64,000 bases of DNA from Vibrio atypicus (GTDB lineage: Bacteria > Pseudomonadota > Gammaproteobacteria > Enterobacterales > Vibrionaceae). The position numbers and the translations under genes are program-made. Positions 9,393-18,643 of this stretch are shown piece by piece (position 1 is the stretch's first letter; every line of letters begins with the position of its first letter). The notes beneath the pieces are model-generated. The model was not told the origin of the DNA. It searched no databases and worked only from the letters and a program-made list of their open reading frames with translations. The DNA lies in the NCBI RefSeq assembly GCF_009811315.1, contig NZ_BLID01000001.1, positions 124,001-188,000 of the forward strand. Direction: 5' to 3'.

Positions 9393-11582
9393 ATGAATAC
9401 CCCCCTTACTGAACGTAGTTCTAAATGGCTTTCCTACCTTGTCATTTTCTTTATGATTTTACTGGGGTTCGAAATCTCGTCTCATTTCATTGTCGACCAG
9501 ATCAAATACCAGATCATCTCATTTGTTGGCGCTGTGATGGCGGTTAGCTTTTTAACACTTCAGTGGCGAGCATTCCCCGTCATCGCGGCCGCACTGTTTA
9601 CCTACTATTTCCAATCAGGGAGAGATCCGCTAATGGCGGCCGCATTTGCCGTAACTATGCCTATTCTGCCTTTGCTAGTCTCTACATTCTTTTTAAGAGC
9701 GAGTAGATCAAAACTGATTGAATCCGGTTCAGAGCAACTTGGTTTGTTTTTCCTATTCTTTGGCGTGTTAATCCCCATCGGAAATACATTGCAGATGTTC
9801 GCTATTAGTGCAGCAACAGAAAAGCAGCATCTTTCAGCACAATTTCTATTTTATGCAATGCTGGGGACGGCTCTGACTCACTTAATCGTCACCCCTTTAT
9901 TACTGTTTCTGACGAGTCTCTTCACAAGAAAAAATGGGCATCGTTACATGCTCTTAGACTCAGAACTCAGAAACTCTAATCAGAATAAGTGGTGGTTTCC
10001 GCTGTGGCTGCTCTCTTGCAGTCTATTGATGACCATCGCCTTTAGCTTTCAAAACACAACAACATTGTTCTCAACATGTTTGGCGGTATTTTTACTCGTT
10101 ACTATAGGTTTAGGTAAGTTTGGCGTTGTTCGACCACTATCCGTCGGGGCATTGGTCATGCTGACTATGGTTTATGCTGGCGTACAGCGCGTCAATCAAA
10201 TCGCCACGTTGGACGATAACTTCTACGGACTCATGATGGTACTCATCGTCATTACTTCGCTAAGTTACTTGATTGCCGGCTATGTGCTAAAACATCACGA
10301 TATGCTGAAATCGCAAATACATGCAGAGCGCATTGACCCTTACACGGGTCTATTCAACATTGGTCAACTCAAAGAAGATATCATTCACCACAATAAGATC
10401 ATTCTTATCTATCTAGACTTGGCACCGACACTCTCTAAGTTAGGTGATATCGGCCATGAAGGTAAATCTCAGCTTATTGCCCAAATTCAACAAGAATTAT
10501 TGGATAGTGATTCACAAGTCGGTCGCTGCTACAGACCTCCTTTCACCTTGGGTATCTTAGGTTATACGCATAAGACCAAAGGCATTAAAAATGAACTTAA
10601 AAACCTCACGCAAATGCTCGACGAGTTTCAGTTTTACTGGAAAGGAACTTCAATTTCGTTAGTGGATCCGACACTTCACTGCATTCAAGCGGGTAAACGC
10701 TCCAATATTCAAGATTTGGTATCTCACTTGTGCGATCAGCCACCGATCAGTGACACGAAACTAAACTGGGTTGACGAACCCGCGCTAGAGGGCAAAGTAG
10801 ATAAGCTCAGCTACATTCAAAAGGCATTTAAAAACAACTGGTTTGAACTCAATTGCCAACCATACTTAAAGCTTACTGCTGGGGATCTAGAGCGATTACA
10901 CAGCTTTGAAGTGCTACTTAGAATTAACCCTGAAAATGGTGTTCGACTTACACCCGCGGAATTTTTCCCACTTGTTAACCAATTTGGTCTTGAAACACAG
11001 TTAGACAAATGGGTCGTGCACAACACCTTTAAAATGCTGCACGAACAAGTTCACGAATGGGATAAAATTGAAAAATGTGCCATCAATCTAACGGCTAAAT
11101 CTTTAGGGGTTTCGCATCTCGCACACGATATTCTTGCCAGTGCGAAAATGTTTGAGATTCCCCTAAAACGTATCTGTTTTGAAATTACAGAATCTTCAGC
11201 GTTGCAAAACGAACAGCAAGCGATTGAAACTATTACGATTCTACGTAATGCTGGCTGCAAAATTGCGTTAGATGATTTCGGCACAGGTTATGCGAGTTTT
11301 GCTTACTTGCGTCGACTACCACTCGATATATTGAAGGTCGATGGCGAATTTGTAAAAGAACTGCCGACCAACGAATCAGACCGCTTGATAGTCAGCTCTA
11401 TTAGTAAAGTTGCCAAAGAGATTGGCTTAGAAACAGTCGCTGAATTTGTTGAAAGCCATGAGCATATTGAAATTTTAAACTCCCTCGGCATCACCTACGC
11501 ACAAGGTTATGGCGTCGCTAAACCTCGTCCTCTCATTCACTATTTGCATGAAATAAACGAGAAAGAGGCACTCGTATATTAA
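9393..11582 (+). CDS. Membrane c-di-GMP phosphodiesterase, degenerate GGDEF plus EAL
   Basis: N-terminal half has about eight to ten hydrophobic helices in a MASE1-like sensor. A GGDEF-like domain follows that starts normally (IDPYTGLFN) but has no GGDEF motif: the active-site stretch reads RPPFTLGIL, so it should be catalytically dead and perhaps regulatory. The EAL domain keeps the catalytic set: FEVLLR (EVL for EAL), Asn in INLTAKS, FEITES, LDDFGTGYAS, Lys in LKVDGEF, AEFVE and AQGYG. I expect c-di-GMP hydrolysis. An ATG lies at 9366, but the ATG at 9393 has a TAAGAG site at the right distance and is preferred. Confidence 0.9.
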   Translation: MNTPLTERSSKWLSYLVIFFMILLGFEISSHFIVDQIKYQIISFVGAVMAVSFLTLQWRAFPVIAAALFTYYFQSGRDPLMAAAFAVTMPILPLLVSTFFLRASRSKLIESGSEQLGLFFLFFGVLIPIGNTLQMFAISAATEKQHLSAQFLFYAMLGTALTHLIVTPLLLFLTSLFTRKNGHRYMLLDSELRNSNQNKWWFPLWLLSCSLLMTIAFSFQNTTTLFSTCLAVFLLVTIGLGKFGVVRPLSVGALVMLTMVYAGVQRVNQIATLDDNFYGLMMVLIVITSLSYLIAGYVLKHHDMLKSQIHAERIDPYTGLFNIGQLKEDIIHHNKIILIYLDLAPTLSKLGDIGHEGKSQLIAQIQQELLDSDSQVGRCYRPPFTLGILGYTHKTKGIKNELKNLTQMLDEFQFYWKGTSISLVDPTLHCIQAGKRSNIQDLVSHLCDQPPISDTKLNWVDEPALEGKVDKLSYIQKAFKNNWFELNCQPYLKLTAGDLERLHSFEVLLRINPENGVRLTPAEFFPLVNQFGLETQLDKWVVHNTFKMLHEQVHEWDKIEKCAINLTAKSLGVSHLAHDILASAKMFEIPLKRICFEITESSALQNEQQAIETITILRNAGCKIALDDFGTGYASFAYLRRLPLDILKVDGEFVKELPTNESDRLIVSSISKVAKEIGLETVAEFVESHEHIEILNSLGITYAQGYGVAKPRPLIHYLHEINEKEALVY

Positions 11583-11589
11583 CGAGACT

Positions 11590-11615
11590 TAAGGCCTAAC
11601 AACACTTAGGCCTTA
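11590..11615. terminator. Hairpin between convergent genes
   Basis: Ten-base-pair stem TAAGGCCTAA / TTAGGCCTTA with a six-base loop. Weak T-run, so a modest terminator for the EAL gene and the LytTR operon. Confidence 0.6.
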
Positions 11616-11638
11616 CTTGCTCTCATCCGATTGAACAG

Positions 11639-12430
11639 TTACCAAGCACTGTTGAAACGTGCTTGCATCGCACGGCTGATTGGTAACTTTTCTCCATCAA
11701 CCACCGCCACCATTTTCCCTGTGAACTCTTTTTTCACTTTCTCAATCACTGAGACATTCACAATCGTAGATCGGTGGATTTGCCAAAATAGCTCTGGGTC
11801 CAATTGAGTGATGAGCTCTTTAAGAGACGTTCTCAGCAAATACTCCATCTTTTTGCCTTGCTCGCGTTTATACAAACAGACGTATTTATCTTCAGCCTTG
11901 AAGTAAAGAACATCAGACACAGAGATCAAATGAATATCATCACCTTTATTGGCTCGAATCCAACTCAAATAACTCGGCTCAGGTTTCGTTGAGAATTGCT
12001 GCATCTGTTGTAAAAGCGCAGCCATGTCCGGCGCGATAGTTTCAGATTGCCTGTCGAGTCGTTGCTTGAGTTTTGCAACGCATTGGTCAAGCCTCTCCTC
12101 CGTTAACGGTTTTAAAAGGTAATCGACCGCATTCGCTTCAAACGCTTGAATGGCATACTCGTCATAAGCGGTGACAAACACCACCAACGTTGAGTGGCCT
12201 TTTTTCATCAATTGCTTAGCCGCTTGCATGCCATCGCATTTAGGCATGCGAATATCCAAGAAAGCAATGTCTGGCTGATGCTGTTCCACTAATGCCAGCG
12301 CTTGCTCTCCATTTTCAGCGATTCCTTTTATATCAAGCTCCGGCCATACTTCACCCAACGTCTTATTAAGGTGAAAACGCAATAATGGTTCATCATCAGC
12401 GATAATGGCTGTCACTGCCTTTCTAGTCAT
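11639..12430 (-). CDS. LytTR-family response regulator
   Basis: Receiver domain with acidic pair D12-D13, phospho-acceptor D59 (FLDIRMP), Thr in FVTAYD and Lys in LLKPL, then a LytTR DNA-binding domain (IRANKGDDIHLISVSDVLYFKAEDKYV). LytTR proteins bind direct repeats and often control membrane or secreted products. Last gene of a seven-gene leftward operon; 27 bases after the LytS-type kinase, its evident partner. The operon promoter region (18107-18337) is the natural place to look for its sites. Confidence 0.93.
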   Translation of the reverse strand: MTRKAVTAIIADDEPLLRFHLNKTLGEVWPELDIKGIAENGEQALALVEQHQPDIAFLDIRMPKCDGMQAAKQLMKKGHSTLVVFVTAYDEYAIQAFEANAVDYLLKPLTEERLDQCVAKLKQRLDRQSETIAPDMAALLQQMQQFSTKPEPSYLSWIRANKGDDIHLISVSDVLYFKAEDKYVCLYKREQGKKMEYLLRTSLKELITQLDPELFWQIHRSTIVNVSVIEKVKKEFTGKMVAVVDGEKLPISRAMQARFNSAW

Positions 12431-12457
12431 TCTTTCTCCCTTATAATGATCACTTAA

Positions 12458-13495
12458 CTACCCGCGTAGCTGCACAAGCGGAATTGAAACTTTCGCTTTA
12501 ACGCCCCCTGTAGCGACTTCAAGCAATGCTAAACTTGCCTCATCACCAAACAAAGCTTTAAGGCGTTGTTGGGTATTTTCTAAACCGACACCGTGCCCTG
12601 CGTGATTAGAACTACCATGTATTCCAACCCCAGAATCTGTCACCTCAATAACTAACGAATCCCCAGCTTCTTGAGTGACGATTTCAACGCATCCCCCTTC
12701 CGCTTTGGGCTCGATTCCGTGTTGAATAGCATTTTCAACCAAAGGTTGCAGCACGAGAGGTGGCAAGTTGATATCACTCAGGAGTGAGTTGTCGATCTTG
12801 TAATCCAAACGCTGACCGAGGCGCACTTTCTGTATTGCTAGGTATGCATCCACCAAATCGAGTTCAGATTGCAACGTCGATTGCTCCTGACGACTACTTT
12901 TCAATGTACCACGCAGCAAATCGGTTAACTTCTCTAGCATTAATCTTGCTTGAGCCGGATCCTGTTCAATTAGCACGCTTACATTGGCCAATGTGTTAAA
13001 TAAAAAATGAGGTTCAATCTGACTTTGCAACTGACGTAGTTGGCTTTGAATCATCGCTTTCTCATGCTCTGATTGTTTGCGCTTTGCGATTTCTGCTTCT
13101 TTTTGAGCGATGAGCTTTTGTTCGTGAGCATAAAAGAAGACAAAACAGGTACAACTAAATATAAAGCCAAGAATAATAACCGGCTTTAGCTGCTCCAATG
13201 AGGCAAAGTCATCATACTTATTCAGTAAAAAATGTGCGTTCATCGTGCCGAATAGCATAGCACCGGCCAGTGATGCGCCAGTCAACAAGTACGATGAAAC
13301 TTGCGGAGCTAGCCATGCAATCAAATGAGAAGTGATCACCGCACTGTATCCGTAACCGACACTAATCAACAAATGTTCCGCAAATTCGCTGGGCCAAATC
13401 GATTGAGTCACAAATGCAATAACAACGCAAAATAGAGTAGTCACGACAAAACTACGAATTACCTTGGTTCCCTTTCGCTCGTTCATTGTCTGCAT
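12458..13495 (-). CDS. LytS/YehU-type sensor histidine kinase
   Basis: About four N-terminal membrane helices, a coiled linker (EQKLIAQKEAEIAKRKQSE), then the His_kinase domain with QSQIEPHFLFNTL, where His is the phosphorylated residue, and an ATPase domain with PPLVLQPLVENAIQHG (N box) and VTDSGVG (G box). The start codon overlaps the stop of the upstream barrel-protein gene (TAATG), so translation is coupled to the transport genes. There is no periplasmic sensor domain of any size; signal sensing is likely within the membrane or through the transporter. Confidence 0.92.
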   Translation of the reverse strand: MQTMNERKGTKVIRSFVVTTLFCVVIAFVTQSIWPSEFAEHLLISVGYGYSAVITSHLIAWLAPQVSSYLLTGASLAGAMLFGTMNAHFLLNKYDDFASLEQLKPVIILGFIFSCTCFVFFYAHEQKLIAQKEAEIAKRKQSEHEKAMIQSQLRQLQSQIEPHFLFNTLANVSVLIEQDPAQARLMLEKLTDLLRGTLKSSRQEQSTLQSELDLVDAYLAIQKVRLGQRLDYKIDNSLLSDINLPPLVLQPLVENAIQHGIEPKAEGGCVEIVTQEAGDSLVIEVTDSGVGIHGSSNHAGHGVGLENTQQRLKALFGDEASLALLEVATGGVKAKVSIPLVQLRG

Positions 13496-14760
13496 TAAAA
13501 TCGTCCTTTAAGATTTAAGAAAATCATACGCTTATCCGACAAATTTGCATACAGCGCATCTTTGCTCCCGGTCATAAAACGCAATGCCATTTCCAAATTT
13601 ATCGACGTATCTCCAGAATCATACGCTTGATAATCTAACCACTGGGTCGCAATAACCCCGCCATCTTGCGGAGCAAAAAGCACATCCAACGTTGGCGTTA
13701 ATTTATTCATCCAAAGTTGCTGCTGAGACCACCCCCAATGACTCCAAGCGCTCGAGTCCAATTGCCAGTGAAACATCACATTGTGCTGGACTAAGTTAGC
13801 GTGATTTAGGCCTTGAGCATAAGAGCTCGCCAATCCTTGAAAGGCAGGCTGTTTCGACAAGGTTTCAGCGCGTTTCTGAGCACTGTCCCACTGCGATTGA
13901 CTCCAACTTCTACTGTCATACCAGTATTCAAGAATGATGTTGTTTCCCACAGCATTTGCCCAATTCAGACCGGCTAATACCTGATAACCATCATCTTCCT
14001 TTGTTAAAGATACGGGCGCATCAATACCCGCTTGTTGATATGAAAGGTAACGGCGTTGATAAAGCGCGGACAAATGAACAGCCCAAGCAGAGTCCAAAAG
14101 AGTCACAATTGAGCCACCAATTAACCCATGACGAACATTGTCATAGTAAGCTAAGGCTTGCCATTCACTATCCCCAACTAGAGCATAGCGGCGCAGTCCG
14201 ATCCCTTGATGCTCAGATTCTTCTTCCAACTGGCTGCCATCTTGTTGGGTATAAGAAGAATCGCTATAAACCAAACTCCACTCCCCTTGGTCATCAAAAT
14301 AGGAGCTCATTGCGATCAACGTCCCTTCTTCAACCTGAATACCGACTGGATTGCGTCGATATGGCTTAAACACATCTAAAGGTCTGTAGCCATACCCTAC
14401 CCCCCAATCAAGCCTCATCTTACCTAGTGTAAAATCAATCGGCAGATCAAAGAACGATGCGCTACCTTGCCAAAACAGCTCCTGTGCGATCAGTTCGCCT
14501 CGGTACTCAGCTTGCTCGCTACTTGCCCAAACCTGACTTCCTTTCGCTGCAATTAGCCCTGTCCAATTGAATGCACTAACCTCAACATCCAGTAAGGCAT
14601 CCAGCGCTTGGCTGTTATTCTCAATTGCTTTACCTAACAGCGAAGAGTCTTGATGCGTGGTTGAATTGGCACTGAGTGTCCAATCCCACTCGAAGCTAAG
14701 TGGCTGCGCATATAGAGGCAAAGCTAGCGCTACTCCTGCTAGCCCTAATATGTTTTTCAT
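13495..14760 (-). CDS. Predicted outer-membrane beta-barrel protein of the Lol-like operon
   Basis: Signal peptide (MKNILGLAGVALALPLYAQP) followed by about 400 residues rich in Trp, Tyr, Gln and Ser with alternating hydrophobic strands and a terminal Phe (NLKGRF), the signature of a barrel protein. I chose the ATG at 14760, which has GGAG seven bases upstream and lies one base after the previous stop; an upstream in-frame ATG at 14778 would spoil the signal peptide. I do not recognise the family for certain. Its position after the LolA-like gene suggests it is the outer-membrane end of the pathway. Confidence 0.78.
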   Translation of the reverse strand: MKNILGLAGVALALPLYAQPLSFEWDWTLSANSTTHQDSSLLGKAIENNSQALDALLDVEVSAFNWTGLIAAKGSQVWASSEQAEYRGELIAQELFWQGSASFFDLPIDFTLGKMRLDWGVGYGYRPLDVFKPYRRNPVGIQVEEGTLIAMSSYFDDQGEWSLVYSDSSYTQQDGSQLEEESEHQGIGLRRYALVGDSEWQALAYYDNVRHGLIGGSIVTLLDSAWAVHLSALYQRRYLSYQQAGIDAPVSLTKEDDGYQVLAGLNWANAVGNNIILEYWYDSRSWSQSQWDSAQKRAETLSKQPAFQGLASSYAQGLNHANLVQHNVMFHWQLDSSAWSHWGWSQQQLWMNKLTPTLDVLFAPQDGGVIATQWLDYQAYDSGDTSINLEMALRFMTGSKDALYANLSDKRMIFLNLKGRF

Positions 14761-14761
14761 A

Positions 14762-15535
14762 TCAGAGCTCCGCCGCAACGTTTCGAGTCAAGTACGCAGG
14801 ATTGTAGTATTTATCTTCAAGTTCAAATGGCGTAATTTCTTGATACGAAATCACTGTTTTCTTTGCTGGCTGAATTTTATCTAGCAACACCATTGAGACA
14901 ACGCGCTTCTCTCCATTAAGTTCACCAGCTTGAAACAGTGCTCGCTTCGCTAATTTACCCGAACGAAGGTATAAATCAGCTTTCAACGGAAAGTCGGTTT
15001 CGGTGTCTAACCAAAGATCGATACGATCATAGCTCGCCCCCTTTGTCGTGGAACGCAAACGCAGTTTATGGGCGAGTACAGCGTTACTCTCAACCTCGAG
15101 CTCTTCTGTATCAACCAAAGAAGCGTGATAGTCTTCGCTCCAAGTTAGCGTGGAAATATCGCCAACAGAGGCTTCTCCTAGGAGTTTTTGCATAGGGGTA
15201 ATTCGAATAGGGCGTCGGCTCTTTGGCATTAATAACCAATAATTATCACCAAGCATGAGCATCTTTTGCCCTTCTTCCACTTGAGATTTAAACACCACTA
15301 AAGATTCACGATTCGAGCGCGTATAAACATGATATTCGCGCGTTTTATCCAGCTTAGCATGTTCAAACAACTGTACTTTCGACACCACTTTTGCAGCGTC
15401 ATACCCTTGGCGATAATTGTCTGCATTAACAACCATAGTAGCGACATCACGGCTCTCTTCTGAGCCAAAGACACTGCCCGAAAAGCCGAATAAGCTCAGG
15501 GTAATCAACAACGTTCCTTTCATCGTATTAAACAT
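14762..15535 (-). CDS. LolA-like outer-membrane lipoprotein-sorting protein
   Basis: Signal peptide (MKGTLLITLSLFGFSGSVFGS), then a LolA/LolB-fold protein of the 'outer membrane lipoprotein-sorting' family, recognised by the run of paired beta-strands and phrases such as NYWLLMPKSRRPIRI and KLRLRSTTKGASYDRIDLWLD with PLKADLY. Such periplasmic half-barrels carry lipid or lipoprotein. Overlaps the permease gene by eight bases; the AGAGG site before the ATG at 15535 supports this start. It differs from housekeeping LolA, which has no ABC transporter in its operon. Confidence 0.85.
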   Translation of the reverse strand: MFNTMKGTLLITLSLFGFSGSVFGSEESRDVATMVVNADNYRQGYDAAKVVSKVQLFEHAKLDKTREYHVYTRSNRESLVVFKSQVEEGQKMLMLGDNYWLLMPKSRRPIRITPMQKLLGEASVGDISTLTWSEDYHASLVDTEELEVESNAVLAHKLRLRSTTKGASYDRIDLWLDTETDFPLKADLYLRSGKLAKRALFQAGELNGEKRVVSMVLLDKIQPAKKTVISYQEITPFELEDKYYNPAYLTRNVAAEL

Positions 15536-16787
15536 AAGTGAGAGCCTCTGTAATTGGTTTTTTTACACCTTTTCGAGCTGATAGCCATGCCGCTAGAATG
15601 CAAATGACTACCACGCCAGCCGAACAGTACATTAAGAGTTCAAAAGAAAAATAAATACTCAGTGGATAGCCATCCGTTCTTCCTGGAGGTGGCGGCATTT
15701 GGACATCGACAACCATCAATAGTACCGTTAAAAGCGCACTTAGCAGCCCACCAACCATAGCGCCAATAAAGGCAAGCAACCCTGACTCTTTAACGAAGCC
15801 AGTCACAATTTCCGCAGGATACGTTCCAAGCGCTGACAAGGTGCCAATTTCACGAGTTCGTTCAGTCACAGACATTGTCATGGTATTAAACAGAGCAACG
15901 AACACCACCAATGCCATTACCGCTCCCATGATGCCGAAAATGCGGTCATAAAGGTCTTTCACTTTCGCGTAAAAGAACGCGCGTTCTTGCCAAGGCGTCA
16001 GTTCAACCGCTTGCTGCAAATCTAACCCTGATAGTGTTTGATCAACCCAGGACTGAACATTTTTAGTCAGCTTTGTCTCAAATAGAAACACCGATAAGGT
16101 ACTCACTTTTTCGCTCGACAACAGTTCTTGCGCAGATTGAATGTGCAGGTAAAGCTGGCGTTTATCTAACTCAGGAACACCCGTCGAATAGATACCACGA
16201 ACTTTAAAATCAAAGGCATTTAGCGCACCATCACTCGTGGTTGCTAACAGAGTCACCCAGTCACCTACAGCAACTTTTAAGTTCTTCGCTAAATCGACTC
16301 CCAACATCACTTCTGGCTCTGATGGGTCATAGCGAGAAGAACTCACACTGGACAAGGTCTTGCCTTCGCGAACATCTAGAAAAGGCCCTTTCATATCAAA
16401 TTCACGATCATTGACACCTGAGCCAATAAAAATGGTCGATTTACTGCCATTTGAAACCAGTCCGTTAAATTCGATACGAGGCTGAATGCCACGAATATTC
16501 TTATTGGAAAGCAGAGCTTTTGAAATCACGTCAGCGTCAGCCAATCCATTTTCAAGAGGCATCTCTTCATCTTGCTCAAAGTAGCCAGGTTGACTGATCG
16601 TGATGTGTCCGGTGTCTCTTGCTGTCGATTCTTTTAATGATTCATAAGTATATAAACCAAAGCCCCCAGCCGAAGTCAGTGCGAACACGGCAATCGCAAT
16701 AATTAGCACAGAGAGAAGGCTACGACGTCGATTGCGCTGTAAGTTTAGAAAAGCGACCCGCAGTGACAAAGGAATTAACTGGCCCAT
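15528..16787 (-). CDS. FtsX/LolC-MacB-type ABC transporter permease
   Basis: One helix at residues 20-45, a large periplasmic MacB-type domain to about residue 270, then three helices (FGIMGAVMALVVFVALFN, LLAFIGAMVGGLLSALLTV, LMYCSAGVVVICILAAW): the standard type VII exporter/Lol architecture. These proteins do not translocate across the inner membrane but extract or push a lipid-linked or periplasmic substrate. It overlaps the ATPase gene by 13 bases. A single 419-aa subunit implies a homodimer, unlike LolC-LolE. Confidence 0.92.
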   Translation of the reverse strand: MGQLIPLSLRVAFLNLQRNRRRSLLSVLIIAIAVFALTSAGGFGLYTYESLKESTARDTGHITISQPGYFEQDEEMPLENGLADADVISKALLSNKNIRGIQPRIEFNGLVSNGSKSTIFIGSGVNDREFDMKGPFLDVREGKTLSSVSSSRYDPSEPEVMLGVDLAKNLKVAVGDWVTLLATTSDGALNAFDFKVRGIYSTGVPELDKRQLYLHIQSAQELLSSEKVSTLSVFLFETKLTKNVQSWVDQTLSGLDLQQAVELTPWQERAFFYAKVKDLYDRIFGIMGAVMALVVFVALFNTMTMSVTERTREIGTLSALGTYPAEIVTGFVKESGLLAFIGAMVGGLLSALLTVLLMVVDVQMPPPPGRTDGYPLSIYFSFELLMYCSAGVVVICILAAWLSARKGVKKPITEALTYV

Positions 16788-17458
16788 TTCATTGCCTCCG
16801 CAGTAATCTGTCCATCGACTAAATCAATCGTCCTATCGCATTGCACTGCCATTCGAGGATCATGAGTTGCGACAATGAAAGTTGTTCCCATCTCATGCCC
16901 CAGCGTTTTCATAAGGTCAATCACGACTGAAGCGGTATGACTATCGAGGCTTGCGGTGGGTTCATCTGCAATAACCATCTCTGGCTGATGTACTAAGGCT
17001 CTTGCAATCGCCACACGCTGCTGCTGGCCACCAGAAAGATTGTCTGGTCTGTGGTTGGCATACTCAGCCAAACCGACTTTGTCGAGGATCTCACGAGCTT
17101 TTTTTTCTTGGTCAGCTAAGCTAAAACCGTTCAACATCAGAGGGTAAGCGACGTTTTCCCACGCACTCATTACCGGGATCAAATTAAATCTTTGAAATAC
17201 AAACCCTAGTTTTGTACGGCGATACATCGCTGCTTGCTTTGGATCTTTAGGGTATGCTTTGCCTGCGAGTTCAATCTGCCCTTGGTAATCCATCTCTAGT
17301 AAACCTAACGTATTCAGTAATGTACTTTTACCGGAACCAGACGGGCCGCAAAGCGCCACCATTTCACCTTTATTGATCTGCCCAGAGACACCTTTTAGCG
17401 CCTCTACCGTTTGTTGCCCCAATCGGTAATGTTTGGTCACGTTCTTGAAAGTGAGCAT
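16775..17458 (-). CDS. LolD/MacB-type ABC transporter ATP-binding protein
   Basis: Short (227 aa) ATPase with Walker A GPSGSGKST, Q-loop FQRFNL, signature LSGGQQQR, Walker B MVIADEP followed by TASLD, and H-loop ATHDPR. Closest to the LolD/FtsE/MacB group by length and motifs. Partner of the overlapping permease gene. Confidence 0.94.
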   Translation of the reverse strand: MLTFKNVTKHYRLGQQTVEALKGVSGQINKGEMVALCGPSGSGKSTLLNTLGLLEMDYQGQIELAGKAYPKDPKQAAMYRRTKLGFVFQRFNLIPVMSAWENVAYPLMLNGFSLADQEKKAREILDKVGLAEYANHRPDNLSGGQQQRVAIARALVHQPEMVIADEPTASLDSHTASVVIDLMKTLGHEMGTTFIVATHDPRMAVQCDRTIDLVDGQITAEAMKWAS

Positions 17459-17467
17459 AACGCCTCC

Positions 17468-18106
17468 TTAAGCAGCTTTGTCCAGTATGGCCTGAGCTTG
17501 AATCGTTAATGGATGATTTGCGTTCTTTTGCTGCATGAAAGACAACCATTTACTCGCTTGATCGCTATCTTCTGCACGTAACGCCGCTTCAATGGCGTAG
17601 ATATAGATCCACGATGTCGCATCATAATGTTGTTGCTGAAATTGCTCATCGGCTAACAGGTCAAGGAACAGATCATAGCCACGTTCAAAATGGTTAAACA
17701 TATCTGGGAGTGAAGTGTAAGTTGCTGCTGCAATCGCTCTCGCTAAATAGGCTTCTGGCAAACCTTGACGAATCTGTTGCTGAGCGAGTGGAGTTTCTGA
17801 GACCTGAAGAAGATCAAGACCTTTGGCAATGGTTGCTAATCCTTGTTCGGTATATTTCATTTTGTTCCATGGCATAAACGCGTCACGCCCCATCAATGCT
17901 TCCGTACTACCAAGGTAAACAAGGCTCAACGCATCAGCACCTTGAGCTGCAATCAATTTATCTAGTTGCTGGTAAACCAACTCCACAGCTTCTTCATCAC
18001 CTTCCGCAGCTTGGTTATATTGTGCAATCAAACTATCACTTGGCGCTGCCATTACACTCGCACTAAACAGTGCACCCACCAACATCATCATTCTGAACTT
18101 TTTCAT
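17468..18106 (-). CDS. Exported TPR-like protein, first gene of the Lol-like operon
   Basis: Signal peptide (KKFRMMMLVGALFSASVMAAP) and about 190 residues of helical repeat-like sequence (AEGDEEAVELVYQQLDKL; PEAYLARAIAAATY; YIYAIEAALRAEDSDQA), suggesting TPR-type helices acting in the periplasm. The ATG at 18106 begins the signal peptide; an ATG ten codons upstream adds a charged extension and is not preferred. Nine bases separate it from the ATPase gene. Function unknown; likely an accessory or adaptor protein of the transporter. Confidence 0.7.
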   Translation of the reverse strand: MKKFRMMMLVGALFSASVMAAPSDSLIAQYNQAAEGDEEAVELVYQQLDKLIAAQGADALSLVYLGSTEALMGRDAFMPWNKMKYTEQGLATIAKGLDLLQVSETPLAQQQIRQGLPEAYLARAIAAATYTSLPDMFNHFERGYDLFLDLLADEQFQQQHYDATSWIYIYAIEAALRAEDSDQASKWLSFMQQKNANHPLTIQAQAILDKAA

Positions 18107-18337
18107 CAACTTATCCCTATTACGTTGTTTGACCATGTTAGATTAAATCCAATAAAACTCACGTTCCTCACTTTGCGACAAACTGTCGATTCACAGATTA
18201 AACTGCAAATATGTGGAGTAAACGGTGAATGTCTGAGCGGATGCTCATCAAGAGAGTAGAATTAACAGTGTAGGATGGTTAAAGTAGCAGCCATAATTGA
18301 AGTGCAACTTTTAGCCCTATTTAAAGAGCAAACTGTG

Positions 18338-18586
18338 ATGATTGATGACAACAATGTAATTGATAACTTAGCTGAGCTTGAATCGTTTCTTCTTGGCGTG
18401 GAAAACGGCTTATTAGGTTTACAAAACGTAGAAGGTGTAGCATTAGCAACGCACAACGCATCTGGCCGCCATTTTGTTGCCGTTCTAGACGACAAGCACC
18501 AGCTTATTTTAGGTCGTTGGGTAACAGAGGAAGTGTTTAAAACCGGACAAGACTTGGTTCGATTAGGCCCTAAAAAAGCACATTAA
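18338..18586 (+). CDS. Small hypothetical protein, 82 aa
   Basis: Not recognised. The frame is open from 18275, but the ATG at 18338 has AAGAG nine bases upstream and begins the acidic MIDDNNVIDNLAELESFL segment, so it is the better start. Soluble, with no signal peptide. Divergent from the Lol-like operon and followed by a strong terminator, so it is transcribed alone. Confidence 0.65.
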   Translation: MIDDNNVIDNLAELESFLLGVENGLLGLQNVEGVALATHNASGRHFVAVLDDKHQLILGRWVTEEVFKTGQDLVRLGPKKAH

Positions 18587-18598
18587 GCCCAGCAAAGA

Positions 18599-18636
18599 TG
18601 GCTCTTTAAGTATCATAACTTAGAGAGCCATTTTTA
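18599..18636 (+). terminator. Rho-independent terminator
   Basis: Twelve-base-pair stem TGGCTCTTTAAG / CTTAGAGAGCCA (one G-T pair) with an eight-base loop and five T, between convergent genes. Confidence 0.88.
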
Positions 18637-18643
18637 TTGGAAT

